Under the pieces are notes generated by a model. It ran no database searches. It was not told where the DNA came from and saw only the letters and a list, made by a program, of their open reading frames with translations. Made by a program: the position numbers and the translations under genes. From Takakia lepidozioides (taxonomy: Eukaryota > Streptophyta > Takakiopsida > Takakiales > Takakiaceae): a stretch of 64,000 bases of DNA. Each line of letters begins with the position of its first letter. Position 1 is the first letter of the stretch. Below, one piece after another: positions 34,512-45,499 of this stretch. Where the stretch lies: positions 8,556,001 through 8,620,000 of the forward strand of contig CM060732.1 of NCBI GenBank assembly GCA_030704615.1. The letters run 5' to 3'.

Positions 34512-36609
34512 GAAGTAGGTCTCGAGCAGGACCAGTTGCATGAAGCACATAAGCAACAGTTATAACCATTGCAGGTGAAGCATGAGGGCAAGTTGCAAGA
34601 AGTGAACATACTACATACAGAGTTGGAGGCAGTACATCAAATGATGACCATACAATGTGCTACACTCACAACTGCTCTAGAGCAAACTGCATTAGAAGTT
34701 AACAGACAAGGGGAGAGATGTATGATGGCAGAAGCTGAGATAATAGAGCAAGAGAAACTCATTGTTGATTTGCAGGCTACAATCTGTCGCAATGATAATA
34801 CTTTCCAACAGTACAGACACGTTGAAACTGACCAGGAGAGGTACATCCTGGAGTTGCAACAAACAATCATGGTCAATAGAAATGAACTTTCTAACAAGGC
34901 TTGGAAGGAAGCCAATAATCTGGCTGTTGCCTATGCGAGCATGGTTGAACCTCATGCAAAGCGCATGGAGGCTTTACAGCAGCAGTTAGATGTGTACAGA
35001 CTCACAGAGGAGCAGACTCTCAGGGTGCCACACATGACTTGGTGGATAACCACCTTATGCAGATATGGTTAGCACAAGGGCCGGTAGAAGGCAAAGCACC
35101 AAGGAAGCTTACCTAGGGCGAGATGAATGAGCTCAGATTGCAGGTGCAGAACATTGCCACAATTACTATAGACAATGTCTATAGTAGGATAGCAGAGCTA
35201 CAGGAGGATGTGGAAGGCCTGCAGACTCAAGTGAATGACCTGAGTTCAAATATTGACAAGAGAGTCTTTGTTCCTGAAGAGCAGCTGATGGCTACTTATT
35301 TACATGCCAGAACTCTAATTTTTCAGTCTTCTTCGCAGGGGGTGCAAAAGATGCCAGTGGTAGAAGGGCCAGTGGTACTAATACCACAGCAGGTGCCTGT
35401 GCAGGTAGCTGACCCTGTTGCTACTACAGCCAAACCACAGCCTGAGGTATGGGGGGATGCTGCTTTTAACCCACCTAGGACTCATGTTGCACGGGAGTAC
35501 AGTCGGGCTATGATTATGCCCTTCAACCAAATTCCCATTGTGCTGGATTTGGCTTAGAATGAATTTAGTCCTCCGCAATCGTTGGTACATTACTACCAGA
35601 TCATACGCATTTGGTTGCCAGTGGCAACTCGGATTAAGGTTCTTCCGAACAATCGACCCATTGAGGATCATCACTTTGCAAGGTACTGGTCTGAGGCAGG
35701 TACCATGCTGAAGGAATTAATTGCTTTCCAGGTTGTACATGGGTACATCTATACCAAGACCAAGGAGGTATCTAGTATTGTCATGGGCTGTGGATTATAC
35801 TATGCTGTTTGTTTTATGGCACATTATCACATTGAGCAGCAGAAGATGCAATCACGATTTCTGAGTTATTCCAGTGGGGATCATTGGGTCTTACCTTCAG
35901 TGCCACCTCATATGTACCTATATGATGCAAAAGTTATGATGCAGAAGGATTCCCAACTTCGTTCATGGTTTAATTCGGCTTGGAATAATTTGGCAACAGA
36001 GAAATTCGTCCCTGCGGATATTTTCTTTAAGGGACATGAAGCCTGGAAATATTTACACTGTTCCAAATTCATTGGCACGCCTCTCACCTATACGGCTAAG
36101 GAGTTCAGGGCGTTCACTAATTTTGCTTGCAAACGCTTACAGCAAGTCGTACAGTTTAAACTTCCAGACATGGTGGGCCCACATTGTATGCCACGCAGGA
36201 TTCCCGAGAAGCCACTTAAAGTTCGGCCATTAAAACACCTAAGGGGGGACGAGGATTATGATACTACTGTTTCTTCAGAGGACTCTTTTGACTTGGCAGA
36301 GGACTATGCACTTCAGATGGCAGAGAAGAAACGACGGGGATCTCCTATGCCTGAGGGTTACCTTGTTATCAGCCAAAGGAGGGTCAGACATTTCCAGGTA
36401 GTGCTCAATCGTCTCCATCAGCCAGTGACAGGACTCGGGCTCGCACACGGAGTCCTTCACGAGACTCTCACCGACAGAAGGGTGCTCGCTCACAAAGGTT
36501 TGCTGATCCCAAATAGTAAACCGTGAGGACACGGCTTTTTGAGAGGGAGAGGGGGTACCCTTAATTTTTGCGCAGACTGAGACCAACAGGAGCCTTAGGG
36601 GTGGCAGGC

Positions 36610-37000
36610 GCAGGCTTTAGGGGGGGTAGACAGCTCGTCACAGTCTATCACAGCCAGACACAGCTTTACACAGCCCGACACAGCTTCGCACAGCCAGTCA
36701 CAGCCCGACACAGCTTTACACAGCCAGTCACAGCTCGGCACAGCTTGACACATCCTGTCACAGTACATGGGGAACAGTTATCATTGACAGGTAACGACTG
36801 TGTGGGAACGACATCTGCAGAGGGAACGTGTTACTTCAGGGGTGACGGTTAGTTAGTTAGGTGGTTAGAACAGCTTGCGGGTAGATTAGGCAAGGCGGCA
36901 ACAGGAAAGGGATCACTTCTTGAGGAGGCGACTTGTTCAGGGGAGGAGGAGACGTAACGGAGAGCGGAAACAATAAAGAGGAGATGATGACTTGATTGAG
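36610..37000 (+). repeat. Possible polypurine tract and LTR start with CACAGCC repeats
   Basis: CTTTAGGGGGGG at 36615-36626 would serve as a polypurine tract for a plus-strand gypsy element. About ten CACAGCC/GACACAGCTT units follow (36628-36762). AATAAAG occurs at 36971. A matching upstream LTR was not found, so the LTR call is tentative. Confidence 0.4.
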
Positions 37001-37389
37001 GCTTAATTCATGCAAGCTGTAAAATTATACAATAGGATAGATTAGGGACACCATGGCATAAGCATGATACATGATTAATCTTAATCCAATACTGAATCGA
37101 TACAAACATACTGTGTAGAGAGACACAAGAGAAGCTGTGGAATGAATGCATGATTAATTGGAACTTAGTAGATACTGAAGCAATCTGATGCTTCAGTATA
37201 CACGGTAAGGTAAATTGATAACATGAAGACAAGAAGGAATACAAATAGGAAGCACAACCATGATTCACTAGCTGTAGGTCATGACTGATTGTTCTGAGTG
37301 GGCTGAGTGCTTAGAGATATCCAACTATTCTATCTTGGAGTTTCCACCTCGGATAGCAAAGGGATGGGTGAGTTAAAGCCGATCGACAA

Positions 37390-37960
37390 TCCCGACCGGA
37401 TTGGGTGCCAGCAGACTTCCGAACAGTCCCCTCGGCGGACTCGCCTGCCAGCGGACCAGAGTGCGGTCGCAGCAGACTGGCGCACGTGAGTCTTGTAGTG
37501 GACTGCTTGCAAACAGTCCCCTCCGGCGGACCTGCTGCAAACGGACTTGCTGGACCAGACTAAGGTCGCAGTAGACTGACGCACGTGAGTCTTGCAGTGG
37601 ACTGCTTGCGAACAGTCCCATCGGCGGACTCGCCTGCGAGCGGACTTGCTCGACCAGACTGAGTCGCAGCACACTGGCGCACGTGAGTCTTGCAGCGGAC
37701 TGCTTGCGAATAGTCCCCTCCGGCGGACCTGCCTGCCAGTGGACTTGCTGGACCAGACTGATATCGCAGCAGACTGGCGCACGTGAGTCTTGCAAAAAGT
37801 CCCCTCCGGCGGACTGGCCTGCCAGCGGACTTGCCCTTAAGAGACCGGCAGCAGACTTACCCAGACGTTGCTGGCAGCACACCCGAGCAGACTGACCTTG
37901 CAGCATACTTGCGCAAGTGAGTCTTCCAGCGGACTTCGCTAGAGGACATTACCAGTGGAC
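37390..37960. repeat. ~98 bp tandem minisatellite, GCAGCAGACTGGCGCACGTG core
   Basis: Units begin near 37470, 37567, 37665 and 37767, with partial copies at both ends. Each has GACTGGCGCACGTGAGTCTT, GGACTGCTTGCGAACAGTCC and CAGCGGACTTGCTGGACCAG. It shares the GCAGACT/AGTCTGC word with the 25-29 kb tract. It truncates the Mutator-like gene at 38.1 kb. Confidence 0.85.
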
Positions 37961-38102
37961 TGGTTTGCAAGCAGACTTGCAGAAATGAATGGGCCAGACT
38001 TGCAGCCAGGACTGCATTGTATGGCAAGGGACTTGCCGAAGAGACAGACAATGGACGCAGACGACGGACTTGCACGCGAGTGTACAGGAGGGTACGTGAA
38101 AC

Positions 38103-39149
38103 TTACGTAATGACGTTTATTTTGGCGTCGGCATCGTCCACAATGAAGGCATTGGGTCGCATTGCGAGGAGAGAGTCCCGCAAGGCTGCCATCAACGGCA
38201 CCAGGTCTGTTGTCTGCTCACGCGCGCATATGATGTACGCAACTGGTATACCGTTAAGCCATTCGTCGAAGACCATCAACGTGTACAATGGGAACTGTTC
38301 AAATGCAAAATGTTAGATGCTGCCAGTGTGCGTACATCCACTACTTCTGCAAGTGGATAAATTGTGAAATGGATGAAGAGTACCTTGTGGTGATTTGTCC
38401 CGAAGGTTGCATCGCATGCAACGATACGGGCATGGCCTAATTGAAGCATTCGCTTCTTCTGCCACTCAGTCTGTATGCCAATTGTGAATGTTAAGTCGCC
38501 ATCGTAGTGCTTGAATGTTGGTGCCAATTTTTCCTCTTGATAGAAGAAGACCGATTTCGGGTTCTGGTCTTTCCACATGCGGACACTCTCCGCATCGTTG
38601 GCATGTTTTTTGAGCGTTTGCCACGCCCGTTTCTCGGCCAGGTTGCGCACATCCTGCTCTAGCAAAAAACCGTCCCGTGTCCATGCATCCCCCAACCCGG
38701 TGTTGTTCATGACGTGCTCTTTATGTTCCATCATGATTTGGGCGACTGACAGGCCTCGGCACAGACACTCCATGATCCATGCTTTCAATTCCTTGCTAAT
38801 GTGTGGTGCGTAGGCGTGGCGAGTGTTCCAAAACTCAACGGACTTCCCATGACAGGGGTTCCATTTCGCGTCTGTATGCTCCATATTGTTGTAGTACGTT
38901 AGGACACAAATGTCGGGGGGAGATGGGGAGCATGAGATAGCATTGCTGGACCTTGAAACAACACTGGCAACCACGCTTGTAAGACTCTCCATATTCCAAC
39001 TTCTTTCTCCTTGGGCCTTTATGAGGGTGAGATGTTCCAGCACCCAGAAGAGGTCCTCCACGTTTCAGTTTCGGATCCTCCACTATCGCATTGTTGGTGC
39101 GCTTGTCATCAGGACCATAGCAGCATTGATACCTGGACATAAAAATCAC
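38103..39149 (-). pseudogene. Mutator-like transposase, N-terminal zinc and DDE start, truncated
   Basis: From 39149 down: KRGCQCCF...CY, a FAR1-like zinc-binding start in a shifted frame, then HTDAKWNPCHGKSVEFWNTR and ARIVACDATFGTNHHK with the first catalytic Asp. A GT-AG intron (38383-38295) follows. The next exon reads FPLYTLMVFDEWLNGIPVAY and PNAFIVDDADAKINVIT with the second Asp. The DDE fold of Mutator-like transposases is clear. The third acidic residue and SWIM finger are lost at the minisatellite junction near 38100. One frameshift lies near 38940. Confidence 0.8.
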
Positions 39150-39439
39150 AATGGATATCCATCGACTTCTGGAAGCATGAAATCACAGAACGTGGGTACG
39201 AAAAAGGGCAACAGACATGCAATCAGACTACAAAAAGACGATGAGGATGGAGCACACATGATACTGTTCAGAGAACTGCTGGCTCTTGACTCTTTTAGCA
39301 TGCCGGGTTGCACTTTAGTATGGACATTCACCCAAACTGAGTGGGGTAGTCCACCAAACTCTCCTCTCCAAGAAGAAAGTCATCAACTCTATCCCACGGT
39401 ATGCAGGCCTTCAGAACATTCTGTCTGACACACAGTAAG

Positions 39440-40078
39440 TCCATCTGTGTGCTTGGGGTCCCATGCCAATCATTTTGCTGATTCATGCACTTTCAATAGA
39501 CTCAAATAATAATACTTCCATTCTTTGTGCAGGACTGATTATTCTATTGAGCGGGAACCCCCTTCCCTTTGTCTCAGGGGTGTCATGAAGCCGTTCTATG
39601 CTCAGCCGGATTTCTTCCCTAGCCCAGTAAAGAATTATGAGTTGCCATCCTACGCCGACAAGCTTGCAAGGACCTCTATCAGACGACACCCTAAGCCTAG
39701 TAAAGTGCAGCGTGTTTTGGCTGCATATAAGGATAGAAAAAAGAGGAAAAGATGTCTAGAAGGGCCAGAAGGCTTAGACCTTATGTGTTAGAATCAGCAT
39801 CGGAGAGTGATGGTGAGGATGATTCATCAGAGGTCCAGTGGAGGGTTCCTGATGGAGAGGACGGACATTTTGAACATAGCTCTGGCAGTGCTGGTGGTGA
39901 GCATGATGCAAATGCCACTAGCGATGTAGATTCTCCTATTGGGTCTTCACCCTCATCTTCAGGCAGTGCAGGTGCTGGTTCACACTACACGGCGGGTGTG
40001 GGTGCCGCAGAGTCTAGCATTCACGGTCTGCCTAGCAATTGTTGGGACTTGGAGTTTTCAATTGCAATTTCAATTTGA
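39440..40078 (+). CDS. Unidentified acidic Ser/Gly-rich C-terminal fragment
   Basis: An upstream exon-like end (GLQNILSDTQ, donor GTAAGT at 39435) and acceptor TTTGTGCAG at 39524-39532 suggest splicing into SIEREPPSLCLRGVMKPFYA, FFPSPVKNYELPSYADKLAR and KVQRVLAAYKDRKKRKRC. A shifted frame continues RPYVLESASESDGEDDSSEV and a Ser/Gly tail to a stop at 40076. The basic-then-acidic tail looks nuclear. I do not recognise the family; it may be a second gene of the Mutator-like element. Confidence 0.35.
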
Positions 40079-40084
40079 TTGTGT

Positions 40085-41205
40085 TATGGAAATATGCTTC
40101 ACCTTCTTCCAGTTTAGGTTTTTCATCACGGACTCTGTATGCAGGCGCACTGCTCATAAGTTATAGGGGTTTGGAAGGTTAAAGGTTTGGAAGGTTTTTT
40201 GACATGTCACAACACAACCCCCATTTGCATTTCTGAATTGCTTGTACTATCAACAATACACCAAGATTTTCCTTAAAATAGCCACACCAACTTAATACCT
40301 CTGTCAATTCAACAATTCATCAGTCAATTCATCATCAATTCAACAGTCATGAAAGTGGAGAGCTAAGGTACAAAAACATTACAACTTAGGTGTATTTATC
40401 TACCCTAATTCCGTGGAAAGGACACCCTATTTCCGCGAATAAAGCTAAGTGTGTTACACTGTGAGCATGACGCTCATGCTCATGAAATAGCAACCCCCAG
40501 GGCCTCTCGCGTGTCATACTTGTTTGAAGCATGATGTATTTGCTGCAGATCATTTTGTTTGTCGGTAACAAGGACAAGCAGGCCTAGACCTGATGGACAG
40601 CTGGTGAAGCTCCATCGATTGGAGTGGATGTCTACAGATGATGGGAAGTAAATAATCCCTTCTCCCAAGTACCATTGAACTCATGTGGCTTGGGATTCTC
40701 ATGGATCAGCACTGCTTGAAAAAATTGAGACTTTGAACGTTTGTAATCCATATATCCTAGCACTTGGAATGAAAGTGACCTAGGCTGGATATGTTAGTTG
40801 AGTTCCTCAGTATGCCAAACTTTTTTCAGAGTATGAATGTTTTGAGTGGCCTTTTTCCTATAAATCAAAACAAGGATGCAGAGTCAGCCTTTTGATATTC
40901 AAGAAGCATGATACTTGAGCACTCCTACCTGGCTTAGACATGGAAATACAAGGCATTTCTCACTAAATTTATGTGAGAACAAGTCTGGTGGAGTACCTGG
41001 TCTGTTTTTTTAAGCTAAGCTATGACTTGACCTTTTTGGTAGTTGTATATACCCCCGACATGATCTGGTCACTACACTTTATCCATTTGTGGCTATATTG
41101 TATAACTGGTGTCTAAATCTTTAGGAGTCATGTGGTTGAACAAGCTGAACCACTGGCTACCTTGACTGGCACTGTGTAATCTTGGTGGTTTTGACAGCAT
41201 GTGTC
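40085..41205. other. Intergenic, no gene recognised
   Basis: AT-leaning unique-looking DNA. Open frames are short and without domains. Confidence 0.45.
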
Positions 41206-41210
41206 GTGCG

Positions 41211-41343
41211 CATACATATCGCTACACAACTACATCGTTGTCCAAAACCACACAACATATGTGCACACCAAACACTAGTCTATCACTAGTCCACCACTAG
41301 TGCACCACTAGGCTGCCACTAGACAACCACTAGTCCATCACAA
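41211..41343 (-). repeat. Extra partial LTR copy with CCACTAGT repeats
   Basis: The sequence TGTCGTGCGCATACATATCG to CCACTAGTCCATCACA repeats the outer part of the adjoining 3' LTR (41663-41858). Internal CCACTAGT/GCCACTAG units vary in number between the two copies (131 against 196 bp). It implies tandem LTR duplication or recombination. Confidence 0.65.
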
Positions 41344-41858
41344 TGATAAGGAAATGAAATATACAAGCACACAAGCTCTCTCAAACTCACACACTTGCAA
41401 ATGAAAACATCACTCGTATATTAAGTCGAGCCAAGTGCACCCCACGACATGGGGAATCCACACTACGGCGCCATAGCTAGACGCGATGAGGCTCAACTCA
41501 AGAAAGATGAGCCCACCGCGATCTGCCGTGAAGATAACAACGCCAGGTGCCCAAACATGTATTGGTCCCTGGATTGACACTTGGGTCAATCCCAAATGTC
41601 AATATATAAAAGCTAGCTATTTCCTAGCTAACTTCACACTAGTGATAAAATAACTTGACAGCTGTCGTGCGCATACATATCGCTACACAACTACATCGCT
41701 GTCCAAAACCAACAAATATGTGCACACCAAACACTAGTCTATTACTAGTCCACCACTAGTGCACCACTAGGCTGCCACTAGCCACCACTAGTGCAGCCAC
41801 TAGTCCAACCACTAGGCTGCCACTAGCCACCACTAGTGTAGCCACTAGTCCATCACAA
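41344..41858 (-). repeat. 3' LTR of the methyltransferase-bearing gypsy element
   Basis: On the minus strand it begins TGTGATGGACTAG directly after a G-rich tract (CTAGGGGGGCGAT, 41871-41859) that fits a polypurine tract, and ends CCTTATCA. Thus it has TG...CA ends and is 515 bp. Its inner 317 bp (41344-41660) recurs at 48855-49181, with shared words such as GCGCCGTAGTGTGGATTCCC and GGATTGACCCAAGTGTCAAT. Confidence 0.65.
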
Positions 41859-42296
41859 TCGCCCCCCTAGTTGGCGCTTAGGTCCCTCTAAGTCCAGGTA
41901 GCCACAAGATGTGATAGTGGCCATAGCCTCACCAAGTCCTCCACCACTGTCCCTACTACACTCAAACTCAATAGATCAAGAGGCCGGGTACAAGAGTTGC
42001 CCCATCGTTAGTCGCCGTCTTGCAACCTGTGAACTTGAGCCTGAGATCTTGGGTATTGACTCCTATGAGCTTGGTCTCCCATGTCTTGTGAGCTGCCACT
42101 AGTCATATCCACTGCCACTATCCCAAGCAGTGTGGACATAACCAATCTCCATCAGGAACCCTTTCAAGAGGTGGTGTCAAGCATCACATGTGCCAACCTC
42201 TTGAGCATCAATCACACACCAGCATAGTGGCAGCACCACGAGCATGCCCACATAGCATGCAACGCAATCCTGCAGGTACCACTGCAAGGTTGGGAT

Positions 42297-43448
42297 CTAT
42301 CCTCCATCCACATGTGGAAGGTGACATGACGCACAATTACGCACATGGTCCTTCCATACCATGCCATCTCGACCCTCCAGAATCAACATTCCTGAAGGCA
42401 ACACCTCCCTGACCCTTAAAATCACACGTCCTGCTGTGACATCTAAGGTCGTAGGCGCTGTCTGCTGCAAATACACATAGTCCCCAGGGTAGAAACGCCG
42501 AACACCTGGCCAATATCCCCCTCCACGTATAGTGGCATACCTCAATGTGTCTCGGTATTGGGCAATAGAAAGATTCTCAAAAGCCATAGGCATGACTCTC
42601 TTGAACAACTTTGCCCGCTGGGCACATGTTTGTGTCCACACATCCGGATCATCAAGGTTGAGGACAACTGCAGCCTCCCTGCGAATAGATGCAGACAAAT
42701 CCGGCTCTCGGCCAAAGAGAAGGAAATATGGTGAGAAGGAGGCAAGTGATGCTTGCTTGCTGAACCTGTAGCCCATGGCTAACCAAGGTACCTGAAGATC
42801 CCAATCTCCTAGGTGTCCCTTTTGCAAGCCATACTTGCGCAAACCCCTCTTCACTGTCTAAACAACTCTCTCTGCCAAGCCATCGGCCTCAGGATGATCC
42901 CGAGAAGTGGTACGGTGGTCTATCAAGGCTTTATCACACAAAGCCTGAAACTCCCCCAAGAACTCTCTACCTTGGTCTATGAGTACCTCAGCTAGAGCAC
43001 CGAATCGGCTAAGCACACGATCCAGGAATGCATACGCAACCCCCTCACTAGCCTTGTCAGGCAATGGAACCAACTCAATCCATTTGGAGAAGTGCTCCAC
43101 CATCACTAACACGTATCTGTGGTGACGCATCGTCAGTGGCAAAGGCTCTGCGAAGTCAAGACTCCACCTGTAGCCCAATCCCATGATTGGTAAAGGATGC
43201 AACTGTGGTGTAAGGGCGTTGAATGAAGCACGCACCCTGTCACACACCATGCACCTAGCCACGAACTGTTGCACCTCTGTGTGCATACCGCGCCACCAAT
43301 ACTGCCCCTGCAGTAAACTATGAGTGTGTCGCACTCCAAAATGCCCCAACTCCTCATGGGCATGCCGCACTAACCGTGCACGCTGTGTTGGGTGAGGCAC
43401 AATCCTCACCCGACCATCCTCCCACACTCGAAGCAGGTGTATCCCCTC
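42297..43448 (-). pseudogene. Integrase and C-terminal tail of the methyltransferase gypsy polyprotein
   Basis: The zinc-binding HHCC motif HAHEELGHFG...CMVCDR is followed by the core with WSLDFAEPLPL (first Asp), EVLIDQGREFLGEF (second Asp) and DHPEADGLAERVV (Glu). A TAG at 42858-42860 interrupts just after the core. The frame then continues through YFLLFGREPD and PGDYVYLQQTAPTTL to a Cys/His tail HVRNCASCHLPHVDGG. The polypurine tract follows about 430 bases on. The polyprotein was presumably one long frame from protease to this point. Confidence 0.92.
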
Positions 43449-45240
43449 CTACTTGAACCTCTTGGCTCGTTGTAGGATCCGATCCCTCTCCTTGGCAGTC
43501 ACACTAGCTGCCGTGTCTCTAGTGCGGAGGTAGTCAAACACAACCAAATCCTCATGTATATCTCTGGCACCACCTGACTCATCACTAGCCTCAGGGTCCT
43601 TAGACACTCTGTCTACAGTCATCCCTGTTGTAGGTCCAACATGACCTCTCGATGCCAAGATACACAAAAATGCAGATGCATGCCATCCTGGCACCATCTC
43701 CTCGTCCGTCTCACCATGCCACCGAGCTCCAGTGTCATCCTGCTGGCTTGTGCATGGATTGCGACTCAATCCATCCGCATCCCTATTGACCAAAACCGGT
43801 CGATGCACAACCTGAAAGTCATACTCCTTGAGTATAAGTGCCCACCATGCAAGCTTCCCCGTAAGCTTGTCTGACTCCATCAACCACTTGAGTGGCTGGT
43901 GATTCGTGACAAGGGTGAAGAGATTGCCGTATAGATAGCACCTGAAGTGTGCCACGGCCCACACTGCAGCTAAGCACTCCCCCTCATATGAGCTATACTT
44001 AGACTCTGCAGCGTTGTTCAAGCGGCTAGCATAAGCCACTACGAACTCTCTTCCCTCATCATCCACATGTGTGAGCACCGCTCCAAGCCCCAGCATGCTC
44101 CAATCTGTATGCACCTGAAAGGGACGCCCCTTGATAGGTCGTCTCAAGATCGGCGCCGAGGTCAACCTCGCCTTGAGCTCCTGAAAAGCTTGCTCTTGCT
44201 TATCTTCCCACTGCCACTCCTGGTCTACCTTGGTTAGCTTGGTTAGAGCCTTTGCAATAGCACTAAATCCCTTGACAAACCGTCTATAGTAGTTTGCCAA
44301 CCCCATGAAAGCTCGAACTCGGCTCACATCCGTGGGACGTGGAATCTGTGCGATGGCCTCTACCTTAGTCTGCTGCACCCCTAATCCTCCAGGATATATC
44401 ATGTGGCCCAGATACTCAATCTGGTTGTGGAAGAACTTGCACTTCCCCGGATGTAATTTCAATCCATGCGCTCTCAAGCGCTCAAACACCACCTGAAGGT
44501 GTCTCTCATGCTCCTCCACGGTAGCACTAAAGATGATGATGTCATCTATGTAGCAACGAGCAAAGTCCACCCCTGCTAGAATCCTGTCCATGACTCTCTG
44601 GAATTCTGCAGGAGCGTTCTTAAGCCCGAATGGTAAGAATCACCACTGATATAGGCAATCCTTCTCGTGCTCATTGATCCCCCAGAATGCCGTCTTCTGC
44701 TTGTCCGCCTCCTTGATCGGCAACTGATGATATCCGGACCGCAAGTCCAAAGTGCTAAAGACCTTGGCATGCCCAATGGCATCAAAGATCTCCTCCGGTG
44801 TGGGCATGGCATACTTATCGGACTTGGTCTGACGATTTACAGACCGGTAATCGTCTCTCCGTCCAATTGCCATAGACATCCTTCTTGACTGGCATCACCG
44901 TGGCTGAAGCATACTCTCCACCAGAGAGCTCCACCAAACCAGCCTCCCAGAGATCTTGAAATCTCATCTGAATCAAAGACCTCCCCATGTCATTGTATCT
45001 ATAGGGTCTCCGAAAGATTGGCGTGTCCGTGGCCAACTCAATACGAATCTCCTGACCCTTCAGTGCTCCCAAATCCTTCAAACTGAAGGCAAAGCAATTC
45101 CTGTAAGTCCTCAGGAACCGCCGTATACGTCGTCTCTCTCCTCCAGGACAATGGGTCCAATGTCAGGCTCCCAATTGTCCTCCATAACTGCAACCTTACG
45201 TCCAGCAGACTTAGAGGTAGGAGACGCGTCCCGTGGTTGC
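43449..45240 (-). pseudogene. Reverse transcriptase and RNase H of the methyltransferase gypsy element
   Basis: From 45240 down: GPIVLEERRRI-type linker, FRRPYRYNDMGRSLIQ and GGEYASATVMPVKKD (RT fingers), AKVFSTLDLRSGYHQLP and FGLKNAPAEFQRVMDR, then the catalytic YIDDIIIFS (Asp pair at 44541-44546). LGHMIYPGGLGVQ and NYYRRFVKGFSAIAKALTK follow, then RNase H with VHTDWSMLGLGAVLTH, SKYSSYEGECLAAVWAV and RDADGLSRNP. A frameshift lies near 44870. TGA at 44640-44642 falls inside RT, and TAG at 43449-43451 falls between RNase H and integrase. Confidence 0.93.
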
Positions 45241-45499
45241 TATGCCGCAACCTCATGAGCAGTATTCCCTGCCTGCTCAGTCAATGACAAAGCCTCATCC
45301 TGCCCCATCATCTCATCCTTGAGGACCTCCTCAACCCGAGAAGAATCCCCAACCTCATCCATTACAGCCGCCTTGGCTGCCAACTCCCTCTGAACCTCGA
45401 GCACCTCACACGTGTGCCATGGATGTCTACACCCCGTGGTCCTCACCGGCTCGCCCCCACTCACTGCCTGTACCATCTCGGTAGGCAGAGAGACCGTGA

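Larger units (their letters stand above)
32120..36526 (+). pseudogene. Long accessory ORF of a gypsy-type element, broken, with coiled coils
   Basis: Several same-strand open frames form one decayed reading frame of well over 1000 codons. The N-terminal part reads LLRELRLEGLLRKDWSLHH and VRGVDIEITPQYLQQLFELP, reminiscent of the 'putative plant transposon protein' domain found beside Athila/Tat-type elements. A Glu/Gln-rich middle (33463-35072) has heptad-like coiled coil (RCMMAEAEIIEQEKLIVDLQ). The C-terminal part (35582-36526, 314 residues) includes RSWFNSAWNNLATEKFVPAD and FKGHEAWKYLHCSKFIGTPL. Stops lie at 32270, 32450, 33015, 33540 and 35555. A CACTA MITE (33662-34511) splits it. The location downstream of integrase on the same strand suggests an extra ORF of the same retroelement. 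Confidence 0.5.

Noticed and set aside
37330-37906. 150- and 177-residue frames (minus) over the 98 bp array
   Set aside because: Repeat translations in two frames at once, as expected from a tandem array without stops.
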